Shown: piece after piece, positions 19,385-30,061 of the stretch
Numbering within the stretch: position 1 is the first letter of the stretch
Layout: each line of letters starts with the position of its first letter
DNA from: Aradus depressus
Lineage: Eukaryota; Arthropoda; Insecta; Hemiptera; Aradidae
DNA: 64,000 bases
Assembly: GCA_963662175.1 (NCBI GenBank)
Contig: OY759225.1
Span: 6,087,107-6,151,106, forward strand
Reading direction: 5' to 3'
Made by a program: the position numbers and the translations under genes
The notes under the pieces: generated by a model
Database searches by the model: none
The model's input: the letters and a program-made list of their open reading frames with translations, nothing else
Told to the model about the DNA's origin: nothing

Positions 19385-19932
19385 CTCCAAGGACCCAGTC
19401 TCCCAGTTTCTTTAATGAATCTAAGAATGCTCCTTTGATTCAATCTTCTAAAGTCCTCCTCTACGATTATCTTTACCAAAAATGTTTCTTCTTCACATTT
19501 GTCGCAGGTAGGACTGTCCTATACCCCTACTGAACGGAACGTGTCCTCAGAAAACTCTTGTTAGTTGCCGAAGCTCGCTCGGGATTTCATCCTTCAACAC
19601 CTTGGAATCCTCACATCTCCGACTGTCTACATGTTGTTATTTAAGTCCACTGTAAAGTCCACTTTTCAATCCGGGTTCACTATGTCTCCCGGGATATTCC
19701 TAGTAGGTACTGACTCTAGGCCCTAAGAAGGGCTTACTTAAACCTTCCTAGTCGGTCTGCCTCTTTGTTTCCCTGAATACCCGAGTGTCCGGGAACCCAC
19801 AAGAGTCCAACGTTCTTGTAGTTTCCTACGTTGTTTAACTGATTTTCGCTCTCCCTTATAAGCATTGATCTGATTTCAGCGCTAGCAAGTGCTTGGAGTC
19901 CTGCTTGACTATCGAGCAGAATATTAATTGTT
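19385..19932 (-). pseudogene. LINE RNase H domain relic
   Basis: The minus strand from about 19932 reads NILLDSQAGLQALASAEIRS and then LLWVPGHSGIQGNKEADRLG, the second half of a LINE-type RNase H. Visible features are the catalytic Asp in LLDSQA and the WVPGHSGIxGNxxAD motif with the final Asp. Further on, in another frame, DSPTCDKCEEETFLVKII fits the zinc-knuckle-like region that follows RNase H in these LINEs. Stops and frameshifts begin after FK*. The first catalytic residues are missing. It could belong to an I- or R1-type element; it differs in sequence from the RNase H copies at 26756 and 48125. Confidence 0.8.
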
Positions 19933-19934
19933 TA

Positions 19935-21060
19935 TGTGAAGTGCATTTCCAGTGAATCAGCGACTACTAAAAAAAAAAAAATTCAAGAATATTTATTTCA
20001 ATTTTAATTTACCTTATTTTTTTAGTATAAAACATTCCGTCAGTTGGTTTTTTTTAGTTGGATTGATATTTTCATCAATACGTCTTATAAACGATATGTC
20101 ACTGAATAATTTACCCAATAATTATGTAAATAAATAATCTTTTGAAATAATACCAGGCGCCCTTTTCGAAAAATTTCTGACATTAGACAATTAAAAATCA
20201 TTCAGTATTTATGATTATTTATTCGTAATGTTATTCAATGAGCGGGACATTGAATGTCGTTGGTAGTCATTATTGATAACTTAACAATTAGTGCAATTAA
20301 TATTACAAAAGTCCGTTTGAACGTTATGAAACGCAGTCCCACATCATCAGGATTTTACATATATACAGTTGGACCTTCATTTATCGCACTTATATATACA
20401 TATAAATTCTCCATATATCGATTTTTTCGAGTCCCGCTAAACTTCAATAGAAAAAAAAACATTAAGGCGTAGCCAAGGTCCACACCGCAGCTTTTCCGTG
20501 AAAACGTCGGAATAAAATCATTTTTCATTTTCTTTTCGATGCTGCCATAGCTCTTGCATTTGCTCGGCACTAGACTTTTTAGGTTTTTTAAATTTCTTTT
20601 GATGCGAGCAGAGGAATCTGATTTGCGTTTTCTATAATTCCGCGCGTATTTACTATTCATATGAGACATCTTTAATTTTTTTGCAATTTTCAATTTAATA
20701 CAGATTTTTACATATATTTCGACGAATATTTTTATTGTTTCACTTTGAGTCCTAGTAGTGCTCTTCAAGTTCTTTACAATGACACCCGAATCAACGTCCT
20801 ATCTAAACGCGTTATCAGGCTACACTAATTGCTAATTTTACACAACGCTAATTCGCAACAATCATCCGCCGACGTCCACACTAGCCCGATAACGTCACAG
20901 GCAAAACAAACACTGCACAACAAACACATACAGACATGCTCTGTGTGACCTCAACCGTTGTTATCGCATTATTAGTCTCGTAGTTATTATCGATTGAAAT
21001 CTGACGGTATTTTTTAACACAAGAAAGTTTGACCGGCTATCACTGTGCTTAACGAGCGAA
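19935..21060. other. unrecognised; possible DNA-transposon traces
   Basis: A minus-strand frame at 20355-20768 is Lys/Arg-rich and ends near GTGTGGACCTTGGCTACG (minus strand, about 20475). An alternative frame reads KKPKKSSAEQMQELWQHRK. GTCCACAC words also occur at 20480 and 20875. GCGTTATC-type inverted words lie at 20809 and 20895. This may be the remains of a DNA element, but no domain can be named. Confidence 0.3.
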
Positions 21061-21064
21061 TAGA

Positions 21065-21445
21065 CGTTTTCACGTCAAAAAGTTGTCGGTGAATCACTGT
21101 CAATGAACTTCCCCAGAACGAATTAATCAACTAAGTTTCCGCCCCCTCTCCACAACTAGTCGACCGTTTTCAATAGTTGCCTTACATACGGGCTCTTAAA
21201 TCCCTCATATTATATTTTGTGTCGATAAATTCATTATATTGGCATATATTTGGGTTTTTGAATTGTGCTCTTCTCTATACCGATTCTCTTCAACCGATAC
21301 CGTTGAAATTTCACAAGTTATATCCTCATTGGATTTTCAGTTCAAATATGAAATTTCATATTGATATGTTCATTACATCGGCAGTTATTGAGGTTTTCAG
21401 TAAAGCCCCGCCCCTCTGATCCGTCCCTTTTGCCGATTTGATATG
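21065..21445 (+). mobile_element. LT1 left half
   Basis: AAAGTTGTCGGTGAATCACT, AACTTCCCCAGAACG, AATTAATCAACTAAG, TGTGTCGATAAATTC and CCGATACCGTTGAAATTTC follow the LT1 order. It ends in the third core block. Confidence 0.85.
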
Positions 21446-21502
21446 TGTCATTGTAGTATTCGAAGTTATATGAGGCCATCTAGAGTGATCTGTAAAAAAA
21501 AG

Positions 21503-21540
21503 GTTGGGATAGGAAACTCCCGTAATGGCCACATTACAAT
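21503..21540 (+). mobile_element. mariner-like MITE, one end
   Basis: GGGATAGGAAACTCCCGTAA followed by TGGCCACATTAC matches the right end and outer arm of the MITE at 13886-14097. Confidence 0.6.
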
Positions 21541-21545
21541 TATAT

Positions 21546-22165
21546 TTTTATTTTATTTGTCTCTTTCAATTAAATAAATAATATTAATTTAATTTTATAA
21601 GGAATATTTTTGTTACGAACTAATCTTTCGCCTGGCCGTGAGTCACAATAACTAACTAATAACTGGCAGCACGGAGTACGTGAGGGCTGAGAACTTAACC
21701 CTTCTCTAGAATTGAAGAGATGAGCTCTCCTTTCTTCTTTTCCAATTTTATCTCTACAATTTCAATAATATCCATCTTCGTATTTTTTATTGACTTCATT
21801 TATTTATATTTATTCATATTAGCGCATATATTTTTATAACTTTTTTAATGAGTTTGTACACTGGCTGATGATAAGGGCAACCTCAAAAGCCGGCTAGCAT
21901 AAAATGATAAAATCTGTGAGACTAGTAATTTGCTCATAGAAAGGATTTTCTACTCAGTCTAGGTGAGAATAGACATTTATCTAGATGTAGAAGGGACAAA
22001 GTCCAAACTTATCCCAGTCACCGTATAATTAACAGGTAGTAACACAATCACCATCACACAACTAACTTTGCTACTAAATCACCCTTTCAACATCTCTCAG
22101 AACAATACAGAGACCAACTATTTAACGCTTTTTACATTGCTGCCTCCATCTCTATGTAGTATGAA
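21546..22165. other. AT-rich DNA with one hairpin repeat
   Basis: At 21864-21910, GGCTGATGATAAGGGCAACC, TCAAAAGCCGGCTAGC and ATAAAATCTGTGAGA match the Penelope-like repeat seen at 14740 and 56499. The rest is unrecognised. Confidence 0.5.
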
Positions 22166-22169
22166 GGAA

Positions 22170-22390
22170 GTTATATAAACGGTTGAATAACCGGCATTAA
22201 TCGCGAATTAATCAACTAAATTTTCGCCTCTGAAAAAACCGATTCGGTTGAAAATACGTTTTTTCTAAAGGGACTTCAAAATCCTCATACTAAATTTCAC
22301 GTTGAAACATTCTTTACCTCAAGAGTTATTTGGGTTGCTGTCCTAACCCCCCCTTTCCTTGGGTCGATTTAGCTGAACTGGTGCTGTCGA
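22170..22390 (+). mobile_element. LT1 left half, degenerate
   Basis: GTTGAATAACCGGCATTAAT, CGAATTAATCAACTAAATT, CCGATTCGGTTGAAAATAC and CCCTTTCCTTGGGTCG follow the LT1 order. Confidence 0.65.
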
Positions 22391-23500
22391 TAGACTGTGA
22401 TGTATAAAAATAATACACACATTAAATTATTAATAATAAAAAAAAAAAAAATTAATTATATTTATTTTTCTACAAAAAGAAACTGAATTAGTAAATAAAT
22501 AATAAGAAACCATTTCTTTTAAAACAAATGCCAGTAAAAAACAATACACAGCCATCAGCTGTTTTTTAGAGTGGTCGAGGCCTGGGTTCAATGGAGACGG
22601 TCTGAGTAGAGACTAAATATAAGTGAATTGATGGTGAAATTGATCCGCAAAGAAGGTACTGTTGTTTGTTTATATGTACAGGATATATGCCCAGAAATAT
22701 ATAACTTAAATTTTAACGAATGGCCAAAATATATAAGAAAAAATATTGAAATAGTACCTATTGAGAATTTAGTTTGTAAGATTTTTCTTTTGATTTTTGT
22801 TTGTCTCAATGTTTAGTTTTTTTATTTTATACTGTAGATTTAAGAAAATAAACCCAATATTTGTACTCGTAAATTCTAATCTATTTATTTTCCCTGTTGG
22901 CCCAGTAAGATAATTTGAAAACCTTTGGATTAGTTTTTATAATTTTGCTAAATTTAGAAGACAAGATGGCATGTCTTTAGAAATCCAAATGAAAAATTTG
23001 TTATTTGAAATTTTTTAAATATACGTGCACTTTCTTCAAAATTGCACGTCTTGAACTTTTGATACATTTTTAGGGCCCTTTTCGAAAAACTACTGTAGAA
23101 AGCAAAATTTAGTAAAAGAAAAGAGATAAAATTTCTACAGGAAATGTGGTGATTTATTGTTTTAATTGTTTATTATTATTAATCCAATTATTAATTATTA
23201 TTTATATTTTTATTTATCATTCATTTAAGATTAACATTTAAACCTTTTTTTACAGCAAGACATATATAATTCCATGTCGATACATTCAATATGTCCGAAT
23301 TTTTTGAGGGTTTATACCTCCTAATCTCCGTCTTCTCAATCAATACGTGTCGTTCTTATGTGGTTATGGATATAGAAATGTTAACAAAATCGTTAGCGTA
23401 GCTAGGGGGGGAGGGGCTGGGGTTTTAAATGAACTAGTTTGCCCCGCATCTAACAAACTTGACTTGGTTCAGACGACACTAATGGAAAAACAAAAGAAAA
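22391..23500. other. AT-rich DNA, weak LT1 traces near 23270
   Basis: At 23265-23370, CCATGTCGATACATTCAATA and CAATCAATACGTGTCG are LT1-like. A G-rich patch with GGGGGGGAGGGGCTGGGG lies near 23408. No gene is seen. Confidence 0.45.
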
Positions 23501-23504
23501 AAAA

Positions 23505-23820
23505 AGTTGTCGGTGAATCATAGCTATGTACTTCCTCAGCACGAATCCTCATACTAAATTTGTTGTCAATATATTCATTACATCGGCCGATTTGACTGAA
23601 GATCAATACGTGTTTTCCTCAAAGGATTCTGAATACACATAGAACATTTGGTGTCGATACATTCATTCTATCGGGAGTTATCGTGTGCACAAACAATTTT
23701 TTTTATTTATTTATTTTTGAAATCAAGAGGTCGGAAAACATGAAATTCTGTTGAAAACTCGGCATCGAATTTTTAACTGATTTCATAATTTCCCAAATAC
23801 TTCGTATAGCTGAGGAAGAA
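23505..23820 (+). mobile_element. LT1, internally shortened, both inner ends
   Basis: It starts AAAAGTTGTCGGTGAATCAT, TACTTCCTCAGCACG and ends GGTCGGAAAACATGAAATTC, TATAGCTGAGGAAGAA. About 200 bp of core blocks are deleted. Confidence 0.85.
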
Positions 23821-24379
23821 AAAATAAGAAAAATATGTTCCAAATAAAACTTTTCTCTTGTCTGCAAATATGTCGCATAATAACAACATATTTTAAAGAT
23901 AAATACAACTTTTATAATGAATTAAAAAAAAAAAAAGACAGATTTCATATTGAAGTGAAAGTTTTCTGGAAAGAGACCAAGAAACAGGTATGAAGGAAAG
24001 CAGGCGACTTTTCTAATTTGAAAGTTTGTTTGACTGGAGACGTCTTTAAATGACTGGAGACATCTTTAAATGACTGTTTCCGTCTTTATAAGTTTAAATG
24101 ACTTCATTTTAATCAAATCTCCGGATTCAAATGAAACCGTCAGATAGATTGAATACACTTTCAGATCGCTGTCTCTTTATTCTGTCCTTTGGTTTATGAC
24201 TTTTCAAGTTATTTCTTACAAATTAAGGATCGTTTCCAATCAACCACAGAAAAAAAAAGTTTTAAAATTATTCCTTGTAAATCAGATTTTCATCTTCTTT
24301 CAGACTACAGAAAATAGTATATGTTCGTTAATCGGTTTCATGTTATTCAATCTCCTTGTTCCAAAAATGAGAGTCGCTC

Positions 24380-24515
24380 ATATAAAGTCGATACTTTCAT
24401 TACAACGGTTGTTATTAATGATTGGAGTTAAGCCACTCCCCTAATCCCCCTTCCATTTGGCAGATTTGGCTGAAAATCCATTATGTCGATACATTCATTC
24501 TATGGGGAGCAGGGC
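24380..24515 (+). mobile_element. LT1 internal fragment
   Basis: AAGTCGATACTTTCATTACA, CCCTAATCCCCCTTCC, GGCAGATTTGGCTGAAAATC and GATACATTCATTCTATGGGG match the LT1 core. Confidence 0.75.
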
Positions 24516-24639
24516 CAGCTCTAAGGGCGGAGAATCCGGACATTTGTCCAGGGGTGGCAAATCTAAAGGGCGGCTTTCTGGCTGTGAATGTGACCCCAAG
24601 ACATTTGGATTTATAAATTTTACATAGAAATAAAAGATG

Positions 24640-24720
24640 TTGTCTTCCCAATGTTTTATTTTACACCAGGACCGGTTTTCGAAGCAACAGCGTCATCATC
24701 AGTGGTTCATCTATCATAGA
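24640..24720 (-). other. Penelope-like hairpin repeat, second type
   Basis: On the minus strand: ACCACTGATGATGACGCTGT, TGCTTCGAAAACCGGTCCTG, GTGTAAAATAAAACATTGGG. The stem here is GACGC/GCNTC. The same repeat lies on the plus strand at 29960-30061. Confidence 0.5.
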
Positions 24721-24904
24721 ATAACAAAATATACAAATAATAAAATGTATAAATAATTCTAAGAGCATCAGGGTACAGAGTAAGAAAATACAAATTATAA
24801 AATTAACTTACCCCACCCATACAGCATAGCGGTTAGAAGACAACTGGCGTAGCTATTATTATTACCTTCTAACTTAAAATAGATAATAAAAAAGTTTGCA
24901 GAAC

Positions 24905-25080
24905 TAAAAGTCCCGATAGAATGTATCGACATGAAATTTTATATGTGTATTCAGAACCCTCTAAGGGCGACACCTATCGATTTTCAGCCAAATCAGAGAA
25001 TGGGAAGTGAAAGATTAAAGGGGAGGCTTAACGCTAAATCTACCATTGTAATGAATGTATTGAAGGGGTGAGGGGTGAAT
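24905..25080 (-). mobile_element. LT1 internal fragment, reverse
   Basis: CCCGATAGAATGTATCGACA, ATTTTATATGTGTATTCAGA, ACCTATCGATTTTCAGCC and GGGAGGCTTAACGC are minus-strand LT1 words. It meets a plus-strand LT1 copy at about 25083 through a small GGTGAATCACCCAGTC tandem. Confidence 0.8.
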
Positions 25081-25139
25081 CACCCAGTCGGTGAAACACC
25101 CTGTCGGTGAATCACCCAGTCGGTGAGTCATACAGTGAA

Positions 25140-25439
25140 TTAATCTATTACGTTTTCGCTCTCCCTTCAAATCCAATCGATTTGGCTTAAATAATGACTT
25201 CCGAATCCTCATTAAATTTTGTATCGATACATTCAGTTCATCGGTTGTTATTTAGGGTATTTAAGTCGAGCCCTTCTTCCCTAATCCCCCCTCCCCTTTG
25301 GCTGAACTTCAATAGGTGTCATCGTTATGCCCTTCTGGATACACACAGAAAATTTCTGGTTGATACATTCATCCTATGGGGATTTATCTGTTCACACACA
25401 TATCCAAACTGACAGACATTTTTTTTTTCATTTTTGAAA
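25140..25439 (+). mobile_element. LT1, part before the SINE-A insertion
   Basis: It runs from ATTACGTTTTCGCTCTCCCT through GATACATTCAGTTCATCGG and ACACATATCC to TTTTCATTTTTGAAA (25425-25439), where SINE-A inserted. The rest of the copy continues at 25800. Confidence 0.88.
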
Positions 25440-25784
25440 GTTAGGTTAGGTTTTATGTCTTATGCCCGGGCTTTGAACACGAGGTCATATTGCCTACTAC
25501 CAGAGCGCTCTTTCGTCACTCTGGTGGACATGAGCCCGACTCTACTGAGGGAGTCCTAATTTTGCCTACCCTAAATTTTTATTCACTTAGGGCAAGGGGT
25601 CTTTAACGAGTACCTGACATCGTACAGGCTCGGAACCATCGCTTAACGTCCCATCCGAAGGACGGCGTGCTTAAGTTTATTTTACCTCTCAGATAAAATA
25701 AACTAAGGGCCTCGGTCGGGTTTCGAACCCACTTTCTTAAGCTCAGAAGACAAGCACGCATACCACTGAGCTACCGGCGCCCTC
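25440..25784 (-). mobile_element. SINE-A, full length with target duplication
   Basis: This is the cleanest SINE-A insertion. The minus strand reads GAGGGCGCCGGTAGCTCAGT through the B box to CATAAAACCTAACCTAAC. The 15-bp direct repeat TTTTCATTTTTGAAA flanks it at 25425-25439 and 25785-25799, inside LT1. This fixes both ends of the SINE: the 5' end is GAGGGCGCC and the 3' end is the CCTAA-type tail, with no poly-A. Such a duplication is what a LINE endonuclease and reverse transcriptase would leave. Confidence 0.97.
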
Positions 25785-25870
25785 TTTTCATTTTTGAAAT
25801 CTGGAGGGACGTTGAAAACTCTACATATTTCATAACTTCCCCAATACTTCTTAAAGATGGCGAGTAAAAG
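25785..25870 (+). mobile_element. LT1, part after the SINE-A insertion
   Basis: After the second TTTTCATTTTTGAAA the LT1 right end resumes (ATCTGGAGGGACGTTGAAAA, CATAACTTCCCCAATACTTC). This shows the SINE landed in a pre-existing LT1. Confidence 0.85.
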
Positions 25871-26235
25871 GCTAAGATAGTTTTCTCCCCAACTCTTCTA
25901 AATCCAATTTATTTTCCAAGGAAATTATGGGAAATTTTACATGTTTTAAGCAGTCAAATTTGACGATCTGCCCTAGGAAGTACGAACAGTGAAAATATGC
26001 TAGTAAAACTAGAAAATAGTTCTCAAGGAACAAAATAGTAAACTTGGCATTCTACTAACTAATTAACGACTTAAGTTAGAGTCTGTCGAGCTCCATAACT
26101 AACTTGAATCGGGAAAGTCAAAAGTTTATAGTTTCATATTAAATGAAATTTTATTAACTAAGAATAAATAAAAAAATCCCTATAATTCGTACACACAAAT
26201 TTGAATTTTCAAAATCTCATCCTCACACCACTTCA
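25871..26235. other. AT-rich stretch, nothing recognised
   Basis: No repeat-family match or coding signal was seen. Confidence 0.4.
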
Positions 26236-26698
26236 CTCATACTACAGCAACACCTCAACAAAATTGAAGTAAATCTTGGAAAATTAAATTTAACGCCACA
26301 AAATGTCAACACATAACATTCGCTCTTCGCCGTGGTGACTGCCCCCCAGTATTCATTGAAAACCAGCCATTACCTTATACCTCTTCCGTAAAATACTTAG
26401 GATTAAACCTCGATAGAAGGCTGACTTGGAATCCTAACACTAGACCGACGACTATTGTACAGTATTTTGAATAGGCTTTCTAAATTATCTATTTGACAAA
26501 AACTAAATTGTTATACCTATCTTCTCCGACCTCTCTGGACCTATGGCTTACAAATATATGGTACAGCCAAGACTTCGAACATCAAAAGAATACAGGTATT
26601 TTGAATCCTAGACTCCGACTGATCACGCAATGCCCACCATACGTTAGCAACAAGACTTTACACCGCGACGATAGACACAACAATTAAACATTTATACC
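26236..26698 (+). pseudogene. Jockey-like reverse transcriptase relic, part 1
   Basis: Frames on the plus strand give ITFALRRGDCPPVFIENQPL and then SSVKYLGLNLDRRLTWNPN, the region after the catalytic palm of Jockey-type reverse transcriptases. Next, in another frame, come DLWLTNIWYSQDFEHQK and LRLITQCPPYVSNKTLHRD. A stretch between the two is lost and several frameshifts are present. The relic is split at 26698 by another LINE and continues at 27486. Joined across the insert it reads TTIKHLYQRFYTKIYLHTNP, as expected for Jockey. The N-terminal endonuclease and the reverse-transcriptase active site are missing. Confidence 0.85.
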
Positions 26699-27485
26699 TG
26701 TATAAATATATATATATATCTGTATTCAGAAGATTTCCTTGTCCAAAATATACTGATGGCCCTATGGCCATTAAGAAAAAACCAGACTTCAGTTACCTTC
26801 CTCTGGATCCCAGGTCATTGCGGCATTGCAGGTAATGAGTCAGCAGACAAGAATGCCAGGCGCGCCATTCTAGAAGGACTACCCACATCCGAAGTCCCTG
26901 TAAGTGACTTTGTTGCCTACATCAAGGAAAGAGTTTGGATCAAATGGCAGATTCGGTGGCTCGGTGTGACAGATAATAAGCTAAGGACCATTAAAAGCTC
27001 CACCAGAGTTCGGAACACTTCAATAAGAGAGAAAAGGAAAGAAGAAGTAATTTTAACTGGGTTACGTGCAGGGCAGACCAGGCTGACCCATGGATATCTG
27101 ATGGCTCGGGAACCACCTCCTCTGTGTCAGTGCTGCGGGGTGGGACTGTCTGTCAGACACATTCTCACTGAATGCATGGCATATAGTCCCCAGCGTGAAA
27201 ATTGCAACCTTGCGGTGGATATTTTCGAAATTCTATCCAATAATAGCTTCCAAATTACCCAACTATTTAATTTCTTACAATTCACAAATCTATTATCTAA
27301 ATTATAAAACAAAATTATCTTCATCACATAGCCTTTCTATTCCGTACATAATATGTACGGATATTATCTTCTTTATTATTATTAATCTGCGCCTATCCAA
27401 ATTAGCCCGCTAGGATCCCCACAAACCTGCATCCATCCATGACCCTCGTGGTCGAAATGCATTAAAGAAGAGAGAGAAAAAAAAA
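26699..27485 (+). pseudogene. 5'-truncated LINE tail with RNase H domain
   Basis: An open frame (ATG at 26756, stop at 27305) encodes 183 residues. The frame continues upstream (EDFLVQNILMALWPL), so this ATG is not a true start. WIPGHCGIAGNESAD is the last RNase H motif, with the final catalytic Asp. It is followed by TGLRAGQTRLTHGYLM and a CQCCG...HILTEC zinc-knuckle-like part. This order is typical of RNase H LINEs of the I/R1 type. A short 3' UTR with CCCTCGTGGTCG and a GCATTAAAG-type end leads into an A-rich tail. The 13-bp repeat AAACATTTATACC flanks it at 26686-26698 and 27486-27498, though up to 3 A's could belong to the tail. It inserted into the Jockey relic. The intact frame suggests a fairly recent event. 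Confidence 0.9.
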
Positions 27486-27770
27486 AAACATTTATACCAA
27501 CGTTTCTACACCAAAATTTACTTACACACCAATCCGGAAGTTCGCAAAATCTTAAGTGCAAACAAAGAGAGTTTGACATGGAGATCTGTTGTGAAGTGAT
27601 GTCATGAGGGTTCACCGCTAAGTGTTTTTCTTCTATCAAGCCTTTCATGTCATATTTATTTTTATTATTTTATTTTATTTTTATTATTTTTGTATAGTAT
27701 ATGACAGCCCAGCCGCTATGCATTTTTTGCATAGTTGTGGCTTAAGATAAATAAATACAAAAAAAAATAA
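27486..27770 (+). pseudogene. Jockey-like relic, part 2, with 3' UTR
   Basis: The Jockey frame resumes as HLYQRFYTKIYLHTNPEVRK, then ends near WRSVVK and a stop. The 3' UTR has GTCATGAGGGTTCACCGCT and CAGCCCAGCCGCTATGC, then AAGATAAATAAATAC and poly-A. The same UTR occurs reversed at 5941-6170. Confidence 0.85.
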
Positions 27771-27774
27771 AAAA

Positions 27775-28335
27775 TATTATTTTGATAAGCGTCCACATGA
27801 TGACGGACATGCTATATGCATCTGAATTTCGAGAAAACAAAAAAAAAAAAAAAAAAACTTAAGCTCCATGAACTAGTGAAGACTAGAGCTTAAATAAGTG
27901 TTTAGGAGTTAGAAATAGCTCCGATTAAAGAGACAGCAGTAAATAGGGAGGGAGGGGGAAGGGGGAATAGAGGGACCAGGTCACGGAACTGCACCGCCGA
28001 GTGCCTGGTGTCTTCCCGCCACCGCCAAATCGAACATATCCCGCCTTTTTCAGACAAATCCCGCCTTTCTTTACCTCCCCCTTCACTTCATCTGATATAT
28101 GCCTTGTTCACATGCAAATATCGATGCGATAAAACACATTGTTAAAGAGAAGGCCCATATATATATATATATTGCATATGATAACTTTTAACTTTCAAAT
28201 GCTATTCCACATTACCATAAATATCTATTGTTTTTGATTAATTTCTTCGTTTACTCAAAATTAGGGCAGAAAGGATGAGTTTTATACACTTAGCGGCACT
28301 TTTCAAGCTTTAAAATCGATTTTGCTACAAAATCC
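27775..28335. other. unrecognised DNA
   Basis: A purine-rich patch (27935-27975) is followed by a GC-richer piece with repeated ATCCCGCCTTT words. No family could be named. Confidence 0.4.
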
Positions 28336-28339
28336 GATG

Positions 28340-28613
28340 TTTTTAATTGAAAAATGTTGTCGGTAAATAGTCGACATTGTACTTCCCCAGCAATATTTAG
28401 TCAATTACGTGCTTATCGACCAAAGCCAACAAGCCGTTTGGGCTAAAACTAAATATTAGGCCGCTGTATCCTCTTACAAAAATTTGTACATTACATCGTT
28501 TGCATTTATTACATCGGCAGTTATTAGGATTATTGAGTTGAGCCCCCTCTGAACTCCCTCCCCTTTTGCTGATTCTAAAAATTGCGTAAGGAATTGTCAA
28601 TATATTCATTACA
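28340..28613 (+). mobile_element. LT1, part before the SINE-A insertion
   Basis: It runs from AAAATGTTGTCGGTAAATAG and TACTTCCCCAGCAATA to TATATTCATTACA (28601-28613), the SINE-A target. The copy continues at 28966 and together is nearly full length. Confidence 0.88.
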
Positions 28614-28965
28614 GGTTAGGTTAAGTTATGTTTTATGACTCATGCCCGGGCTTTAACTACGAGGTCATATCGTCTACTGTCAGAGCGCTCTTTCGTCACT
28701 CTGGTGGACATGAGTCCGACTCTACTGTGGGAGTCTTAAATTTTGCCTACCCTAAATTTGTATTCACCTAGGGTAGGGGTCCTTTAACGAGTACCTGACA
28801 TCGTACTGGCTCGGGATCATCGCTTAACGTCCCATCCGTAGGACGGCGTGCTTAGGTTTATTTTACCTCCCAGATAAAATAAACGAAGGGCTTCGGTCGG
28901 GTTTCGAACCCACGATCTTGAACTCAGAAGACAAGCACGCAAACCACTGAGCTACCGGCGCCCTC
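28614..28965 (-). mobile_element. SINE-A, full length, in LT1
   Basis: The minus strand reads GAGGGCGCCGGTAGCTCAGT to a TAACCTAACC tail. The flanks are TATATTCATTACA on the left and TATATTTTCATTACA on the right, an imperfect 13-15 bp target duplication. Like the copy at 25440, it lies inside LT1 near an ATACATTCATTACA word. Confidence 0.95.
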
Positions 28966-29290
28966 TATATTTTCATTACAACGGCAGTTATTAGAGTTTT
29001 TGAGTTGAGCCTCCCTTCAAATCCCCCCACCCCTTTGGCCGATTTGATTGAAAATCGACAAGTGTTGTCCTCATGGGGTTCTGCGCCCATATCTACAACT
29101 TCGTGTCGATACTTTCATTCTTTCGGGAGTTATCGTGTTCACAAACACACAGACAGACACATATTTTTTTTTTTTTTACTTTTTTGGAATCAAGATGTCG
29201 AAAAACATGAAATTCCATTGAAAACTCAACGTCGAATTACTGACTCATTACATAACTTCCTTTATTCTTCGTACAGCTGGGGAAGTACAA
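28966..29290 (+). mobile_element. LT1, part after the SINE-A insertion
   Basis: It continues through GGCCGATTTGATTGAAAATC, TCGTGTCGATACTTTCATTC, CACACAGACAGACAC and a T run to the right inverted repeat and the terminus ACAGCTGGGGAAGTAC. Confidence 0.88.
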
Positions 29291-29325
29291 CCTGAATAAC
29301 TGCCGATATAATGAAATTAGAATTA

Positions 29326-29654
29326 GAGGGCGCCGGTAGCTCAGTGGTATGCGTGCTTGCTTACTGAGCTCAAGTTCGCGGGTTCGAAACCCGACCGAAG
29401 CCCTTAGTTTATTTTATCTGGTAAAATAGAGGTAAAATGAACTTATGTACGCCGTCCTTCGGCTGAGACGTTTAGCAATGGTCCCAAACCGTAAGATGTC
29501 AGGTACTCGTTAAAGACTGTGAATAAAAATTTAGGGTAGACAATATTTAGAACTCCCATAATAAAGTCGGGCTTATGTTCTCGTACACCAACTCTGGTAG
29601 TAGGCAATATGACCTTGCAGTTAAAGCCCGGGTATGAGTCGTAATAACTAACTA
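29326..29654 (+). mobile_element. SINE-A, full length, diverged
   Basis: The head GAGGGCGCCGGTAGCTCAGT and B box GGTTCGAAACC are intact. The body has small deletions, and the tail is reduced to AATAACTAACTA. No clear target duplication was seen. Confidence 0.93.
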
Positions 29655-29735
29655 CAGTCAAAATCGGCTATAACGACCTCCAAGGGATAGGAAAATCTGA
29701 TCGTTATAACCACAATTTTTTTCTTTTTTTCCAAT
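29655..29735. mobile_element. Tigger/pogo-like terminal repeat
   Basis: TA then CAGTCAAAATCGGCTATAAC and GACC form a pogo-like end. GATCGTTATAACCAC follows at about 29699 as a subterminal inverted word. With the transposase relic at 30062-30335 on the minus strand, this would be the element's 3' end. Confidence 0.55.
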
Positions 29736-29879
29736 TGCATCAATAACAAATTAAAGATCAAAACAACAATGGAATTAAAGGTTCGTAAAACTCAATTTCT
29801 TAAAAACAACACACATTTTTTTTTTTAAATATACACTTATTTACATTAAAGTGTTGGAAAAAAGTAATAGAAAGTGTTG

Positions 29880-30061
29880 TACATCTTATAGTAAGATGTT
29901 GTGGGACGAAATTTCTAATAGAAATAAAAAAACTGGTCTTGTCTTCTAACCGCTGTGCTGTGTGGATGGGATGAACCACTGATGATGACGCTGTTGCGTC
30001 GAAGACCGGTTCTGGTGTAAAATAAAACAGTGGGAAGACAACGTCTTTCATTTCTATTAGA
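29880..30061 (+). other. Penelope-like hairpin repeat in the Tigger remnant
   Basis: ACCACTGATGATGACGCTGT, TGCGTCGAAGACCGGTTCTG and GTGTAAAATAAAACAGTGGG lie between the Tigger end and its transposase. TTTCTAATAGAAAT at 29910 and TTTCTATTAGAAA at 30051 are near-copies flanking it, which suggests it is an insert or carries its own short ends. Confidence 0.5.

Noticed and set aside
20355..20768. 137-codon Lys/Arg-rich protein
   Set aside because: No domain is recognisable, a competing frame looks equally protein-like, and GTGTGGAC words suggest transposon debris.
27382..27648. 88-codon minus-strand protein
   Set aside because: It is antisense to the end of the RNase H LINE and the Jockey relic.
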